In this document: positions 25,801 to 35,578 of the stretch, piece by piece
Numbering within the stretch: the first letter of the stretch is position 1
How the letters are laid out: each line of letters begins with the position of its first letter
Source: Ophiodon elongatus
Lineage: Eukaryota; Chordata; Actinopteri; Perciformes; Hexagrammidae
Length of the DNA stretch: 64,000 bases
Direction of reading: 5' to 3'
Assembly: GCA_016806645.1 (NCBI GenBank)
Contig: JACSYO010002128.1
Span: forward strand, 578,501 to 642,500
Made by a program: the position numbers and the translations under genes
Notes under the pieces: generated by a model
Database searches by the model: none
Told to the model about the DNA's origin: nothing
Seen by the model: the letters and a program-made list of their open reading frames with translations, nothing else

Positions 25801-28800
25801 GTTAAGTTGATTTACTCATCCATTTGACAAATTAACTCAATTGGCAGCAATATGCAAAATGAGTCATATAGTTTTACTATGGTGGAAACAGAGAAACATG
25901 AATGTCGAATATCCTCTATTACTATAATGAAAAAAGGGTCACTGATCATGTAAAAATAGATGAAAAGCAACATCGTCTGTGTTTCTGAGTCAGGTAGAAT
26001 AATAACCAAAAAAGTATATACCAATATTATATCCAGCTATCCATGGGGCTCCTTGTTTATTCACTCTCTAAACCTGCCTTGTCTTTTGCGTTGCCAATTA
26101 ATTTCAAAGCAAACATAGATGATTTCTGAGGGTCTTTCATGAACCCTCAGTCCACAGAGAGACCTCAGTAGATTTTGCATCCTCCTGGCTTTTTGTTAAA
26201 CATCAAGGTAAAAATGTATCAGCTCTCTGACCACCTTGTTTATTTGATAAATAATGAGTCATAACTAAAACTACCAATTTTATTAGAGGCAATTTAGCAC
26301 AGTATTCAGTGCCTCAAAACCACAACAACTTTAAAACCCTCCTCTGTGATGCCTACACACACACACGACATCCAATAGAGGGGCCAGTCGCCCATAGTTA
26401 CTTATCACAGTTCGTGCCACTGACAAACAAATCACACATGCTTAAAGTTTCAGATAAGCTCAAGAACACAACAACCGCAATCAAATCTGACCAATTTACA
26501 ATAGGGGAATGATTAACCTCCATGGAGACAAGCAGATTCTGAAGGCTCATCGAACACGGCCAAAGCAGCTGTCCTGTTGTCTAGACTAACCGCGGCCAAA
26601 CAACTGTCAACATTAGCCAGATTAGCCTGCCGGCGCAGACTTATAAATGAGGTGTCTCTGTTGCAGCATGCCTGAATAGATAAATGAGTTTGTAGCAGGA
26701 GGAGTCAGATGTAGTCCTAGCATTTGCCTCATTGATTTTCTCACAGGACAAATCCCTTGAATTGGGGGAAAGAAAGTCGATTGAATTGAGCTTCCAATAT
26801 GTTTAATATATAAAAGAACATTTTGATGAGACACTGCGTATCATGTCTTATGTTACAATGCAGCCCACATAATATTTCACTCAGGGTGTCTTAGGTTGCA
26901 GCTTTCATCTGAGACATTTTAACATTTTTGTCCCAATGGGCTTATGTGAGTAATGTGAGATACATACAGTTATATAAATGGCAACCCAGTCCAATATTAC
27001 AGGGAGAGGGAGATTTGTTTTGTTCCCCCAAACAAAAAGGCCAGAAGATCAACATCAAGTGTTTCTTAAATGTTCATGTAGCATCTTTCCACCACAAGAA
27101 TGTGAGTTTGTGTGTCTCTATGCCGAAATAGCAGCAGCACTCAACCTCAAAGTAACCGTGTTCAGCTGCGGCTGGCATCAACCACTATCAACAAGGGGGG
27201 GGGGCAAAGTATTGGTATTGGTTATGGAACGAGATAAATTCTTATTCCAGAGCCAAGCACCAAGTAGTGCCAAGTAGGAGCTGTATATAACAGGCCTACA
27301 TTTACAGTAAGCATTGCAAAGGCTTCCAGCTATTCAGCTATAGTCTGTATACATTTTAAAAACAATTATAAACTAATCTGATCTACTAATGGCATTTTCA
27401 GTGTCTAGTTTTAAAAGAAAAATGCAATTTGCAATCATTTTCATCTGTGACTGAGTTTTCAAAAGTAAACCCTCCTGCATTTCTCTTCTTTCTATTGCTG
27501 ATGTCTTTGCAGGATGTCAGGTGAACTGAAGGAAGCCAAGGAGCAGACAGATTCGCTGAGGAAGCGAACAGAACACCAGCTCAACAGCTCGGCCCAGACT
27601 CATGCGGAAAGCAGCCAGCAGCAGCGCACACAGCTGCAGGACAAAATGGTACCGTAGCGTCAGTTAGTCATCATCGGTTTAGTGGGGATGTCTCCGATTT
27701 CAACAACTACAGTCAAATATGTAAGCTTTATTTCTTAGCAAAAGTCATTGACCTCTCAAAAGCATTTGATACCGTTGATCATAGAATCTTACTCCACAAA
27801 CTACAGGCTATAGGTTTGGGTGAAGCCACGCTTAATTGGTTCCGCTCTTACTTTTCAGAGAGAACTCAGACTGTTGTTGCTGATGTTACTCAGTCCAACT
27901 AGTTTCCCATCGTACATGGGTTTCCACATGTTTCTATCCTTCGACCATTGCTGTTTACATTATACATAAATAACATAATTTTGTATGATCAATACTTTAA
28001 TGTCCATTTCTTTGGCTGATGATACGAGTTTATATGGCCCTGACTCATCTTCAGACTGACTTTGATGCTTTACAATTATCACTCCTTAATCACAGACTAT
28101 AGTTTTAAATGGAGAAAAGACCAAGTACATGGTATTCTCCACCTCCACCAGTGACACCAACTTTCCTGACATTAAAACTTTAAGTGTCACTCACACTACT
28201 CTTGCTGAGTTATTTAGGAATTTGGCTTGACAGCAGACTGTTACGCTAGTTTAATATTCAACATTTGACTCAAAAATAAAAAAAGTAAAAACTAGACTTC
28301 TTGTATAGAATTAAAGGATGTCTGCCTTCTTCAAAGAATATAACTATTTTGCAGTCGACCTTCATGTCTGTCCTTGACTATGGAGGTATTCTGTACTGTC
28401 ATGCTGCCCCATCAACACTTCAGCTGTTAAACCCTGAGTATCATAATGCATTACAATTTATCACAAAGGACAAATTTTAGACTCATCATTGTTCTCTGTA
28501 TCACACGGTTGGATGGACTTCCTTACAGCTGTACTGTTGAAGCTACCTCACATCTCTTCTCTCATTTATTAATTTCATTCATAAATCTAGTATTTAGAGT
28601 TCACGATCCAGTAAATACTTAACTTTACAGATATCCTTTGTGGTTTCAAGTACTATGCTCATTTAAATTAAATGCAAACTGCCCTCAGAGTCTCGCTTTC
28701 CACTGAGAGAGCTTAAAGCTTTATTATCTGATGTTTATGATTCTTGTCACTGTTTTAATTCATGTTTATTGTGTAGTTGTGTTCTCTGTTTCGCTGGTTG

Positions 28801-30718
28801 TGTTCTTGTGAATGTTTCTTGTTCTCAGGTCTTTCTTTTAATCTCAATGGCACTGCCTGATTAAATAAAGATATAATTAAACGTCACAAGCAGCACCTTA
28901 ACATCAGGATTAAATACAATGTTCAGGACTGGTCACATACACAGCGTGAGGGTTAAAAACTGTCACGCAGTGCTGCGCGTTTGAAATCGTAGTTGTGTGT
29001 TCTGTATTCAGTTAGAGGCAGAGTCTAGATTAGCTGTCCGGCTACGTGCTCTGGAGGCCCGTGTGGAGCAGTTAGAGGCCCAGTGGGATCAGACCAACCG
29101 CAGTCGGGCCGATCAGCTGAAGCACTCTGAAACCATTCTCAGTAAAAGGGAGAGCTCAGTGGAGAGCAGCCTCCGTTGTGAGCTGCAGCTGCTCAAACAG
29201 GAATACCACAAAGGTGGGTGATCACTGTCTATAACTCGCCATCATCAGTGAGTAAACACACACATACTGCACATAGGCACATCAAGACAAAATGCACATG
29301 CAGAAAAGCTTCACAAAAGAGTCAGAAAAAGAGACTGTTCATAATTAGTCATAAATTGAAGTGACATGATTGCTCCATTAATATGTACTTATTTATATAT
29401 ATATATATATATATTAGCTCCTAGTCATAAATGCAAATACAGCAGGACTTTTAGCCAGAATAAACGAGACAGATGTGAGCTACAGCTGCTTCAAGCTACC
29501 ACAAAGCTGATAAGTCATACAGGTGCAGTTATATGGTGCAGTTATAGTAAAGCAAAAATGAAAAAGATTCAGGTGGCATTTAATGATGCTTTCAGAATCT
29601 TGCTCAAGCTTCCCAGATGGACAAGTGCAAGTCATATGTTTGTGACTCGTAATGTTCCCACTTTCCATGCTGTGTTGAGGAATTTTATATACAAATTTAA
29701 ATGTCGATTAAATGACTCAGAAAATGTAATTATAACAGCCTTAACTGAGCCAACACAGAGTGATACGAGGTATTCTTCTTGTTTCTGGAAACATTGGAAC
29801 AAGTGTCTGTATGTTTTTAACCACGAGTGACTTTTTAACTGCAATGATTATACCTGTGTACTCGTATTGTATTGTATTTTATATATTGTTGTTGTATTTG
29901 TGTTTCTTGCTATATGGACTCATGAGTCTGAAATAAAAGAAATTGAAATACTGTAGGACAAGCCACAGGAATACATCCAGGCAGCCCAGTACAGCAGCTC
30001 CGCTCTGCATCAAGCTGCCGTTGACATCCATCCCCATCTCACTGCCAATTGGAAGCTAATTTACTGGGAGCTCTGGCAAAAGATGTCAAACCTTCCCCAC
30101 TTTCTGCAAACGTCTTTCAGTCTCCAGCCCTTATTAAAGTGTAGACAAATAGAAAAGGGGCAGTGGCTTCCTCCAGTAAATAAAAGCAGGAGTGAACCGC
30201 TCTATGAATTATCGCTCAGCCACCACTCTCAGTGTGAGAGAGCCATCCATCCATTGCTCTATTTTAAGTATTGGATGAAGCGATGGCAGGAGACGGTATT
30301 AGAGGGGAGTAGAGCAATACATATTTGATGAATGTCGTAAATATTCGTGGTAAGACAGGCGGGGAGTCAGAAAAAGAAGGAGAGAGATTTAATATCCCAT
30401 CATTGTACAAGAAGGTTTATCCCGCCGCCTCAGACACCGGCATGCATTATGGAAAAATATTTCCATTTCCGGCAGTATGTTCTTCACTACCAATGAAGTC
30501 ATGATAACTGATAGTTAAATAACTTTAAGCAGAGATCAGAAACAGAGATCGGTAGGACATCAGTAAAATGTATCCTCTTTACACTCTTTGGAACAGGGTT
30601 CCTGACTGTGCATGACGCAATTGATTCCCTGAGGCAGATAGGTGACATCAAATCCCGCCTCGACAAGGAGAAGCTTCAAAAGGATATCAGGGAGGTCTGC
30701 AGCAAGCTGGCTCAGTGA
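19859..30718 (+). CDS. fam81b: fam81b, family with sequence similarity 81 member B (complete)
   Basis: FAM81 proteins are mostly helical coiled-coil proteins; FAM81B has no well-established biochemical role. Eight coding exons were joined with consistent phases: 19859-19902, 20592-20799, 21670-21788, 23197-23326, 25043-25149, 27513-27648, 29012-29213 and 30597-30718. They sum to 1068 bases, or 355 residues, close to the family length. Diagnostic segments are [12 protein letters not shown] (about residues 35-46), [20 protein letters not shown] (about 61-80), [18 protein letters not shown] across the exon 3/4 junction, and a C-terminus containing [20 protein letters not shown]. Heptad-rich helices fill most of the rest. 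The start is the first ATG of the exon opening at 19850, giving [13 protein letters not shown]. Human FAM81B has a longer N-terminus, so a further upstream exon is possible. The last introns contain LINE debris. Position beside mctp1 and ttc37 favours fam81b over its paralogue fam81a. Confidence 0.92.
21953..21989. repeat. Poly-C and (CA)n tract in fam81b intron
   Basis: A C-rich run with two interruptions passes directly into about nine CA units. It is a simple repeat with no gene. Confidence 0.9.
23631..24140. repeat. Common teleost interspersed repeat in a fam81b intron
   Basis: The stretch carries wording I recognise from a very abundant fish repeat: TAGCGCCACCAGCAGG, AAATGTCTCAACAACTGCTG, CCAATACTTTGG, and the run of AGCATGCTAACAGGCTAAAC followed by CAGCATGTTAGCATTATCAT. 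It ends near the CTAAGTACAGGCTC motif typical of that family. The copy is diverged. I cannot assign it to a named superfamily without a repeat library. Confidence 0.65.
27690..28885 (+). mobile_element. Degenerate LINE reverse-transcriptase fragment in fam81b intron
   Basis: Translation near 27742-27900 gives [20 protein letters not shown] and then [15 protein letters not shown], the palm region of a non-LTR reverse transcriptase. [14 protein letters not shown] block follows near 27950. Stops and frameshifts follow throughout, and the aspartate-pair catalytic block expected near 28010-28030 is damaged. The copy ends near a TTAAATAAAGATATAATT tail at about 28862-28880. It begins about 40 bases after the donor of fam81b exon 6 and lies in the same orientation as the gene. 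Confidence 0.75.
29410..29945 (+). mobile_element. LINE 3'-end fragment in fam81b intron
   Basis: An open stretch encodes [20 protein letters not shown] followed by [20 protein letters not shown], matching the C-terminal tail of fish LINE polyproteins. The short AAATAAAAGAAATTGAAAT tail at about 29931-29950 marks the 3' end. The catalytic region is absent, so this is a 5'-truncated dead copy. It lies less than 1 kb from the other fragment and may belong to the same family, with the intervening fam81b exon showing two insertions rather than one. Confidence 0.65.
29946..30596. other. Last fam81b intron remainder
   Basis: No gene or recognisable repeat was seen. The open frame at 30083-30328 has no family resemblance. 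Confidence 0.4.
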
Positions 30719-31059
30719 CTTGTGAAATAATTAACTGGAGAGGAGCTCCTTGTTACTGTCACACGTATAATGAAGCAATAGCTTGAATCAAACTATTTTC
30801 AAACCAAAAAGCACGCCAGTCAGTTACAGTTTCTGTTTCATCACTGGCTTCATTCATATCATATTCTATAAGTCCACAGCTATTAAGACCATGGCTATAT
30901 TTAACTCAATCACTTTCTTGTGATTTGAAGTACAATTCCATTTGTGAAATGTTCAGGAACTTGATTAGACAGAGACCTGTCAATGACATTTAATTTTGTG
31001 CAGTTTAAAAAGGTAAGAAAATGTATTGTCTACCATTTCACTTTATCTCACTCATTTTT

Positions 31060-31087
31060 TCATCCCAAGATTTGTCACTTGGGATGA
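31060..31087. repeat. Perfect inverted repeat, 10-bp arms
   Basis: The arms TCATCCCAAG and CTTGGGATGA are exact reverse complements separated by 8 bases. They lie 37 bases before a larger hairpin. Confidence 0.75.
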
Positions 31088-31124
31088 GAACACTGTGTAA
31101 TGTGTTAAGATTGTGTATTGTGTA

Positions 31125-31158
31125 TGCATGTGTGCATATTATTATATGCACACATGCA
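31125..31158. repeat. Perfect inverted repeat, 15-bp arms and 4-base loop
   Basis: The arms TGCATGTGTGCATAT and ATATGCACACATGCA are exact reverse complements around the loop TATT, so a stable cruciform or RNA hairpin is possible. A purine-pyrimidine alternating composition suggests microsatellite-related origin. Confidence 0.85.
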
Positions 31159-31410
31159 AGTAATGTGATTAAAAAAAGAAGGTAACAATAGAATTGTCTG
31201 TATCATCGTGTTTCAAAACAGTAGGTTAGTATTACAATCTAAACAATGTAAACCTGCCAATAGGATATAACCCTGAAATATCATCTGGAAATCAATCGTG
31301 GTACTATTTGTGAATATATGAAGGTGTTGTATGACTTTTCCTGTATAGGGGGATATAAACTGCTAAAGTTATTAATAACTGCGGAACATTTCTGATAGAG
31401 GAAAAAATCC

Positions 31411-31483
31411 TGCCGAAACCCGGGATCGAACCAGGGACCTTTAGATCTTCAGTCTAACGCTCTCCCAACTGAGCTATTTCGGC
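31411..31483 (-). tRNA. tRNA-Phe (anticodon GAA)
   Basis: The minus strand gives a full 73-base cloverleaf beginning GCCGAAATAGCTCAGTTGGG and ending TTTCGGCA, with the acceptor arms pairing fully. The anticodon GAA occupies 31448-31450. The B box GGTTCGATCCC is intact. A run of A residues at 31402-31407 is a Pol III T-run terminator on the minus strand. There is no intron. It looks functional. Confidence 0.97.
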
Positions 31484-32057
31484 TTTTCTCTGGTAACTTT
31501 GTGAAAAAGATTGGATTCACGTACTCAAACCTAGATCGAAATATTGTAATTCTTCGCACAGTCTTGTTCACCTAATAGCCATAATTAGGCTACCTGCTCG
31601 GCTTTACGGACTGTTTTTACGGACCATTACTGTTTTGGCAGCCTTGTTTGTGACCGCAGCACTCAAACCCCACCTCACACTACCAAGACAGACTCAGCTA
31701 GCTCACAGGTGAACATAGTGCAGCATCCAACCGTAGCATCTTAAGAGTCAGATGTGTCTCTTTAGGGAGAAACTAAAAACAAAGCTAAAAGAGAGTGAGT
31801 GTTGGACTTACATTCGCCAGGTGGACTGAAACACGACTCCAAACAAATGGTAATGTTGTTCCGCCACTGCTCGATGTCTATACGTTTGCTAACAAATCAA
31901 AATATGTTAATGCAGGTTCAAATTTAGTACAATAACACGAATATATAGTAGTATATCTTGTATTCTTTAGTACGATAAATAAAAATAAATTGATGCATAC
32001 ATGTAGGCTATAAATATAAATACACAGAATAATAAATAAATACATGCATAACTAAAT

Positions 32058-32088
<31 letters not shown>

Positions 32089-32209
32089 CTGATAAAAGTC
32101 AATACAGTCATTATCAATCTTTAATGTGTTTATCAATTCAGTTATACTCAAGTCATTTTTCGTCCTGTATACAACATTCTACGACAGGATCGATGTGAAA
32201 AGGTAAATC
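31484..32209. other. Intergenic stretch between tRNA genes, with (TA)n
   Basis: A TA microsatellite of about 13 units lies at 32062-32088. No gene or recognisable mobile element was seen. Confidence 0.45.
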
Positions 32210-32283
32210 TGGCCAGTACGGGTATCGAACCCGCGACCTTGGCGTTATTAGCACCACGCTCTAACCAACTGAGCTAACCGGCC
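32210..32283 (-). tRNA. tRNA-Ile (anticodon AAU), copy 1
   Basis: The minus strand gives a 74-base cloverleaf beginning GGCCGGTTAGCTCAGTTGG and ending TACTGGCCA. The anticodon AAT occupies 32247-32249 inside the loop CTAATAA. All stems pair, with one G-T wobble in the T stem. It differs from copy 2 at one T-loop position (A instead of C). A short T run on the minus strand at about 32198-32201 can terminate Pol III. It stands directly upstream of, and divergent from, gig2-like gene 1. Confidence 0.96.
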
Positions 32284-32300
32284 TGTGAAGAAAGGGGATA

Positions 32301-32348
32301 TGACGTCATCATGTGGGTAAGTGAAACCTACTGAACAGAAAGTAAAAC
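32301..32348 (+). promoter_or_regulatory. Putative promoter-proximal sites of gig2-like gene 1: CRE palindrome and IRF-like element
   Basis: A perfect TGACGTCA palindrome (CREB/ATF site) lies at 32301-32308. AACAGAAAGTAAAAC at 32334-32348 contains the IRF core AANNGAAA and is one mismatch from a GAAANNGAAA interferon-stimulated response element. The 15-mer recurs identically at 34701-34715 upstream of gene 2. It sits about 40 bases before a splice donor (GGTAAGG at 32386), so it may fall within the untranslated first exon. Function is inferred from motif and conservation only. Confidence 0.45.
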
Positions 32349-32932
32349 GTATTAAGCTAACAGAGAAAGCGACTGCTCACTATCGGTAAGGTCTCAGTGT
32401 TTTACCGTTTAAATGCTTTGTATTTAGCCATTTTTATAAAAAAGAATGTCAATGAAATAGCCAGGGTAGTAATGATAAAGTATAAGAATCGTAGCGTTTA
32501 GGCTGACACAGGCTAAGGTGTATAATTATCCTGTGTTTTATTTGATTGCTGTGTACTTTTCGGACGCACACGGACCGCAACTAAACGATTTTCTAAGTTA
32601 TACCATGTAAATCTGGAGCCTATACATATGAAAGCAACAAAAGATTCAAGGCAAGTTCATTTTCAAAGCACCTCTCAACAACAAGAAAGTGCTTTAAATA
32701 AAACATGAATAGGCATTAAGACAACTTAAGAAATTAATGTAGTGCATCACAGGAAAAGTCTGAGCGGACCAAATGCCTTTACTTGTCTCTGTTAAAGTAA
32801 AAGTTACATCCTGATTGATTGCTCTTAAATGTCACAACATGATGCTTCATTTCTGTATTTATTTCTCCCCGAATTCTAGAACTTTCCAGGACTTGGACAA
32901 CATCCTTTATCAGCCACATTTTTTACATCAGG

Positions 32933-33589
32933 ATGTCAGTGCAGTTCTCCGGCTGGGCGGTGGTTGACGATGGTGCGGAGCTGGATGCGTCCCAGAAACC
33001 ACAAAACCGGGGCGTCTACACCATGTACCATGGGACCAGCGTTGCCAGTGCAAGGCTCATCCTTACCAGTGGTTTTAAACAGTCGTCAGTTGGCATGCTG
33101 GGAAAGGGCGTGTACGTCAGTCGTGATAAGAAGAAGGCGTCTCACTATCCATTGAACAGTAACAGCACAGACCGCGTAGTCTTCGTGTTGCAAGTGCGTG
33201 TCGGCCGAGTCAAGCGCATCAACAAGGACAACCATCCCATGCAGTACACCTGGCACGCGAATGGCTACGACACGGCCTGGGTGCCCCCCAGGTGCGGCCT
33301 CCTGGCCGTGCGCAGTGGCATGGAGGAGGATTGTGTGTTTGACCCCAAGAGAGTGAAGGTGGTGGCCATTGCGAAGGCACCAAACGCCATCGTACAGAAA
33401 GAACTTCAACAGCTTCTTTCAAAAGCATCCAGCAAACCGGGTGGAGGTGGCGATGGCGCCGCGGACGTGTGTTCAACGTGTAAGAGGAAGACCCAGCAGG
33501 GCGCTCCACACATCAAGCAACAGTGCTGGGAGTGCGGGCAAAACATCTGCATTCTCATGGCCAAGCATGTCTGTCCGGCCAAACCCTGA
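32933..33589 (+). CDS. gig2-like protein 1, PARP-like domain with C-terminal Cys/His cluster
   Basis: The product has 218 residues encoded in one exon. Residues 27-75 carry the PARP-like fold signature: YTMYHGTSVASARLIL (conserved H-G-T) and then GMLGKGVYVSRDKKKASHYP (the GVYVS strand). HPMQYTW and GYDTAWVPP follow. The C-terminal 40 residues add a Cys/His cluster (CSTC, CWEC, later single cysteines and HVC) that could bind zinc. The family resembles fish gig2 (grass carp reovirus-induced gene 2), interferon- and virus-induced proteins with a PARP-like core. Whether it transfers ADP-ribose is unknown; the usual catalytic glutamate cannot be identified by eye. A non-coding first exon ending at 32385 (donor GTAAGG) spliced to an acceptor TTCTAG at 32879 is likely. 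A canonical AATAAA lies at 33906. Gene 2 is a tandem paralogue. Confidence 0.8.
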   Translation: MSVQFSGWAVVDDGAELDASQKPQNRGVYTMYHGTSVASARLILTSGFKQSSVGMLGKGVYVSRDKKKASHYPLNSNSTDRVVFVLQVRVGRVKRINKDNHPMQYTWHANGYDTAWVPPRCGLLAVRSGMEEDCVFDPKRVKVVAIAKAPNAIVQKELQQLLSKASSKPGGGGDGAADVCSTCKRKTQQGAPHIKQQCWECGQNICILMAKHVCPAKP

Positions 33590-33905
33590 CGCGGGTGAGG
33601 GGAAATGATGTAGATTAGAAAGACAATCGTAAATTCAGGATGTCTTCATACTTTGGTTTCTTTACGTAAAACAATACTTGTAAGAGGTGCAACATGTTTA
33701 ATGCTACTGGAGATGTTTTGGGGACCGTTGTAAATGATCTACAAGTTATTATTCATGACTTGCCACTAGTTTATAGTGAACCATAGCTCTTCTTTCTACT
33801 ACACCAGCTCTATATACTCTGATCAGTGTGCATTATGATCACCTGCAATGCAAAATTACTTTTTTACAGTTTATTGAATTTTTTTAAATATGTAACTGAA
33901 GTGAC

Positions 33906-33911
33906 AATAAA
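33906..33911 (+). promoter_or_regulatory. Polyadenylation signal of gig2-like gene 1
   Basis: A canonical AATAAA lies 317 bases after the stop codon, on the coding strand and before the repeat that starts near 33955. Confidence 0.6.
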
Positions 33912-33954
33912 TGGCATTGCTATATTATCAGACCCATTATCTCTTTGTGTTTGT

Positions 33955-34150
33955 TTATATTTATTTGATTGATTGAAAACTTTATTAATCCCCAGTAGGG
34001 AAACTCATTTGCCACCAAAAAACACTCATACAGACAACAATAGACACAGTCCACCGTGCACAACAGACAAAAACACATATTAAGCTGCTGGACTGCAGGG
34101 CAACAATTAGCTTCTGGGCACACACCCATGTCCTCCCCCTCTGGACTCTG
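33955..34150. repeat. Probable LINE/SINE 3'-tail type dispersed repeat
   Basis: The segment starting TTGATTGATTGAAAACTTTA and continuing TTAATCCCCAGTAGGGAAAC is a wording common at the ends of fish retroelements. No coding part accompanies it. The family is unresolved. Confidence 0.4.
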
Positions 34151-34544
34151 TATACATAATACAGTATTTCTCAGCTGGAATACTGCCTGCCCTCAAATTT
34201 TCTAGACGAAGAAAATGCACCATGTACGTATGTGTAACATCCTCTGAAATAATTGAGCTTTAGAAGGCTATATTTAGACACTGGGGTGGGCCCCTCTTCA
34301 AGACAACCACCTTAAGGTTCTTAACATGTCAGCTGATATAAAGTTTTGGGAGTACATATTTCCATACAAAGTTACAACTGATCATATCACCTAAACCAAA
34401 ATACACAGTGAACTTGGGAGCAGTGGCTCTTGCTTCTAAATCAGGGAGCTGAGAGGAAATGTAATACAGAACAGACGCCTAAATTCAGTTAATGCAAAAA
34501 ATTAAGTGAAATTCTTGTTAAAAAAAAAGAATAAAAATCTATCT
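34151..34544. other. Spacer between the duplicated tRNA/gig2-like units
   Basis: No gene or clear repeat was seen. It closes with A-rich sequence that serves as the T-run terminator of tRNA-Ile copy 2 on the minus strand. Confidence 0.4.
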
Positions 34545-34618
34545 TGGCCAGTACGGGGATCGAACCCGCGACCTTGGCGTTATTAGCACCACGCTCTAAC
34601 CAACTGAGCTAACCGGCC
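34545..34618 (-). tRNA. tRNA-Ile (anticodon AAU), copy 2
   Basis: The 74-base cloverleaf equals copy 1 except for one T-loop base, with the standard B box GGTTCGATCCC. The anticodon AAT occupies 34582-34584. A long A run at 34520-34528 (T run on the minus strand) is a strong Pol III terminator. It lies divergently upstream of gig2-like gene 2, exactly as copy 1 does for gene 1. Confidence 0.97.
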
Positions 34619-34643
34619 ATGGACACGTGCGTATGACTTTACC

Positions 34644-34715
34644 TATATATAGCTCCTACAACACAGACAAGAGGCAGTGACTTTTATATTTACAGAGCCA
34701 AACAGAAAGTAAAAC
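34644..34715 (+). promoter_or_regulatory. Putative TATA box and IRF-like element of gig2-like gene 2
   Basis: TATATATAG at 34644-34652 is a good TATA candidate, placing a start near 34675-34680. The 15-mer AACAGAAAGTAAAAC at 34701-34715 is identical to the one upstream of gene 1 and precedes the donor GGTAAGT at 34755. If the TATA is used, the 15-mer lies in the first, untranslated exon, where it could still act as an IRF site or be an RNA element. No obvious TATA box was found for gene 1. Confidence 0.4.
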
Positions 34716-35578
34716 TTATTCAAGTCATACAGAGAAAACGACTCCTCGCTGACGGTAAGTTAAAGCTTAAACGACATTATGATTCATTAGGTTTGACGCT
34801 AACGTTGAACATGAACATTACGATACTTTTAACTCACATACTATTAAAACGTTAATAAAGTCAGTCAACGTCCGTCGGTTTACTCACGTACATATGTTAA
34901 CATAGTAGTGTCTCACTGAATTCTTACGTAAACACGTCAATTAGCTTCATACGAATTTGGTGGGTTTTCTGCAAATGCAACTGATATCCGTTCAGGTAAC
35001 GTTAACCTAGTAGTTTGTCTTACTACGCCCTTCCTTACACCATATTCGTATATCAAACGTTTTGTTAGAATTAGCAATAGCCTACAATAACTTAAAGGGT
35101 TAAATAAAAAAAATACTAGTAGTACTCGTCTGTGACACTCGTCAGTATCAAACATGAAAGACGTTTGACAGGTGATGTTAGTATTGGACCAATTTATATA
35201 GACACTACAGTTTCTGCTGTCACTGCTATCACAGAGTGTGACCCTGTGTCTAATGATGGAGACACATTTTGGGAACAGCTGCTCTCAAAATATAGTGTGT
35301 GATTAAGTATAATAATGTTTATAGCAGCAATGTAGCTGACATTCCTAATTGGGCAAAGATATATGATCGGTCACATAATTTAGTGCAGCACTGTCTACCC
35401 ATCACACATAACACTGCAATCTCCCCTAAAAAATTGAAGCTACATCCATTATGTTTTTAAATACTGGTTATGAAAAGAGACACCCAATCCCTCTCGAATT
35501 TGTTATAACGTGATGCCATTTTTGCATGAATTCCTCACAGAGCTGCTCCTCTTGAACAGCATCCCTTGTTAAAACAAG

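Larger units (their letters stand above)
30719..31410. other. fam81b 3' flank
   Basis: The region contains the fam81b 3' UTR, whose poly(A) signal I could not fix, and two strong inverted repeats described separately. No further gene was seen. Confidence 0.4.
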
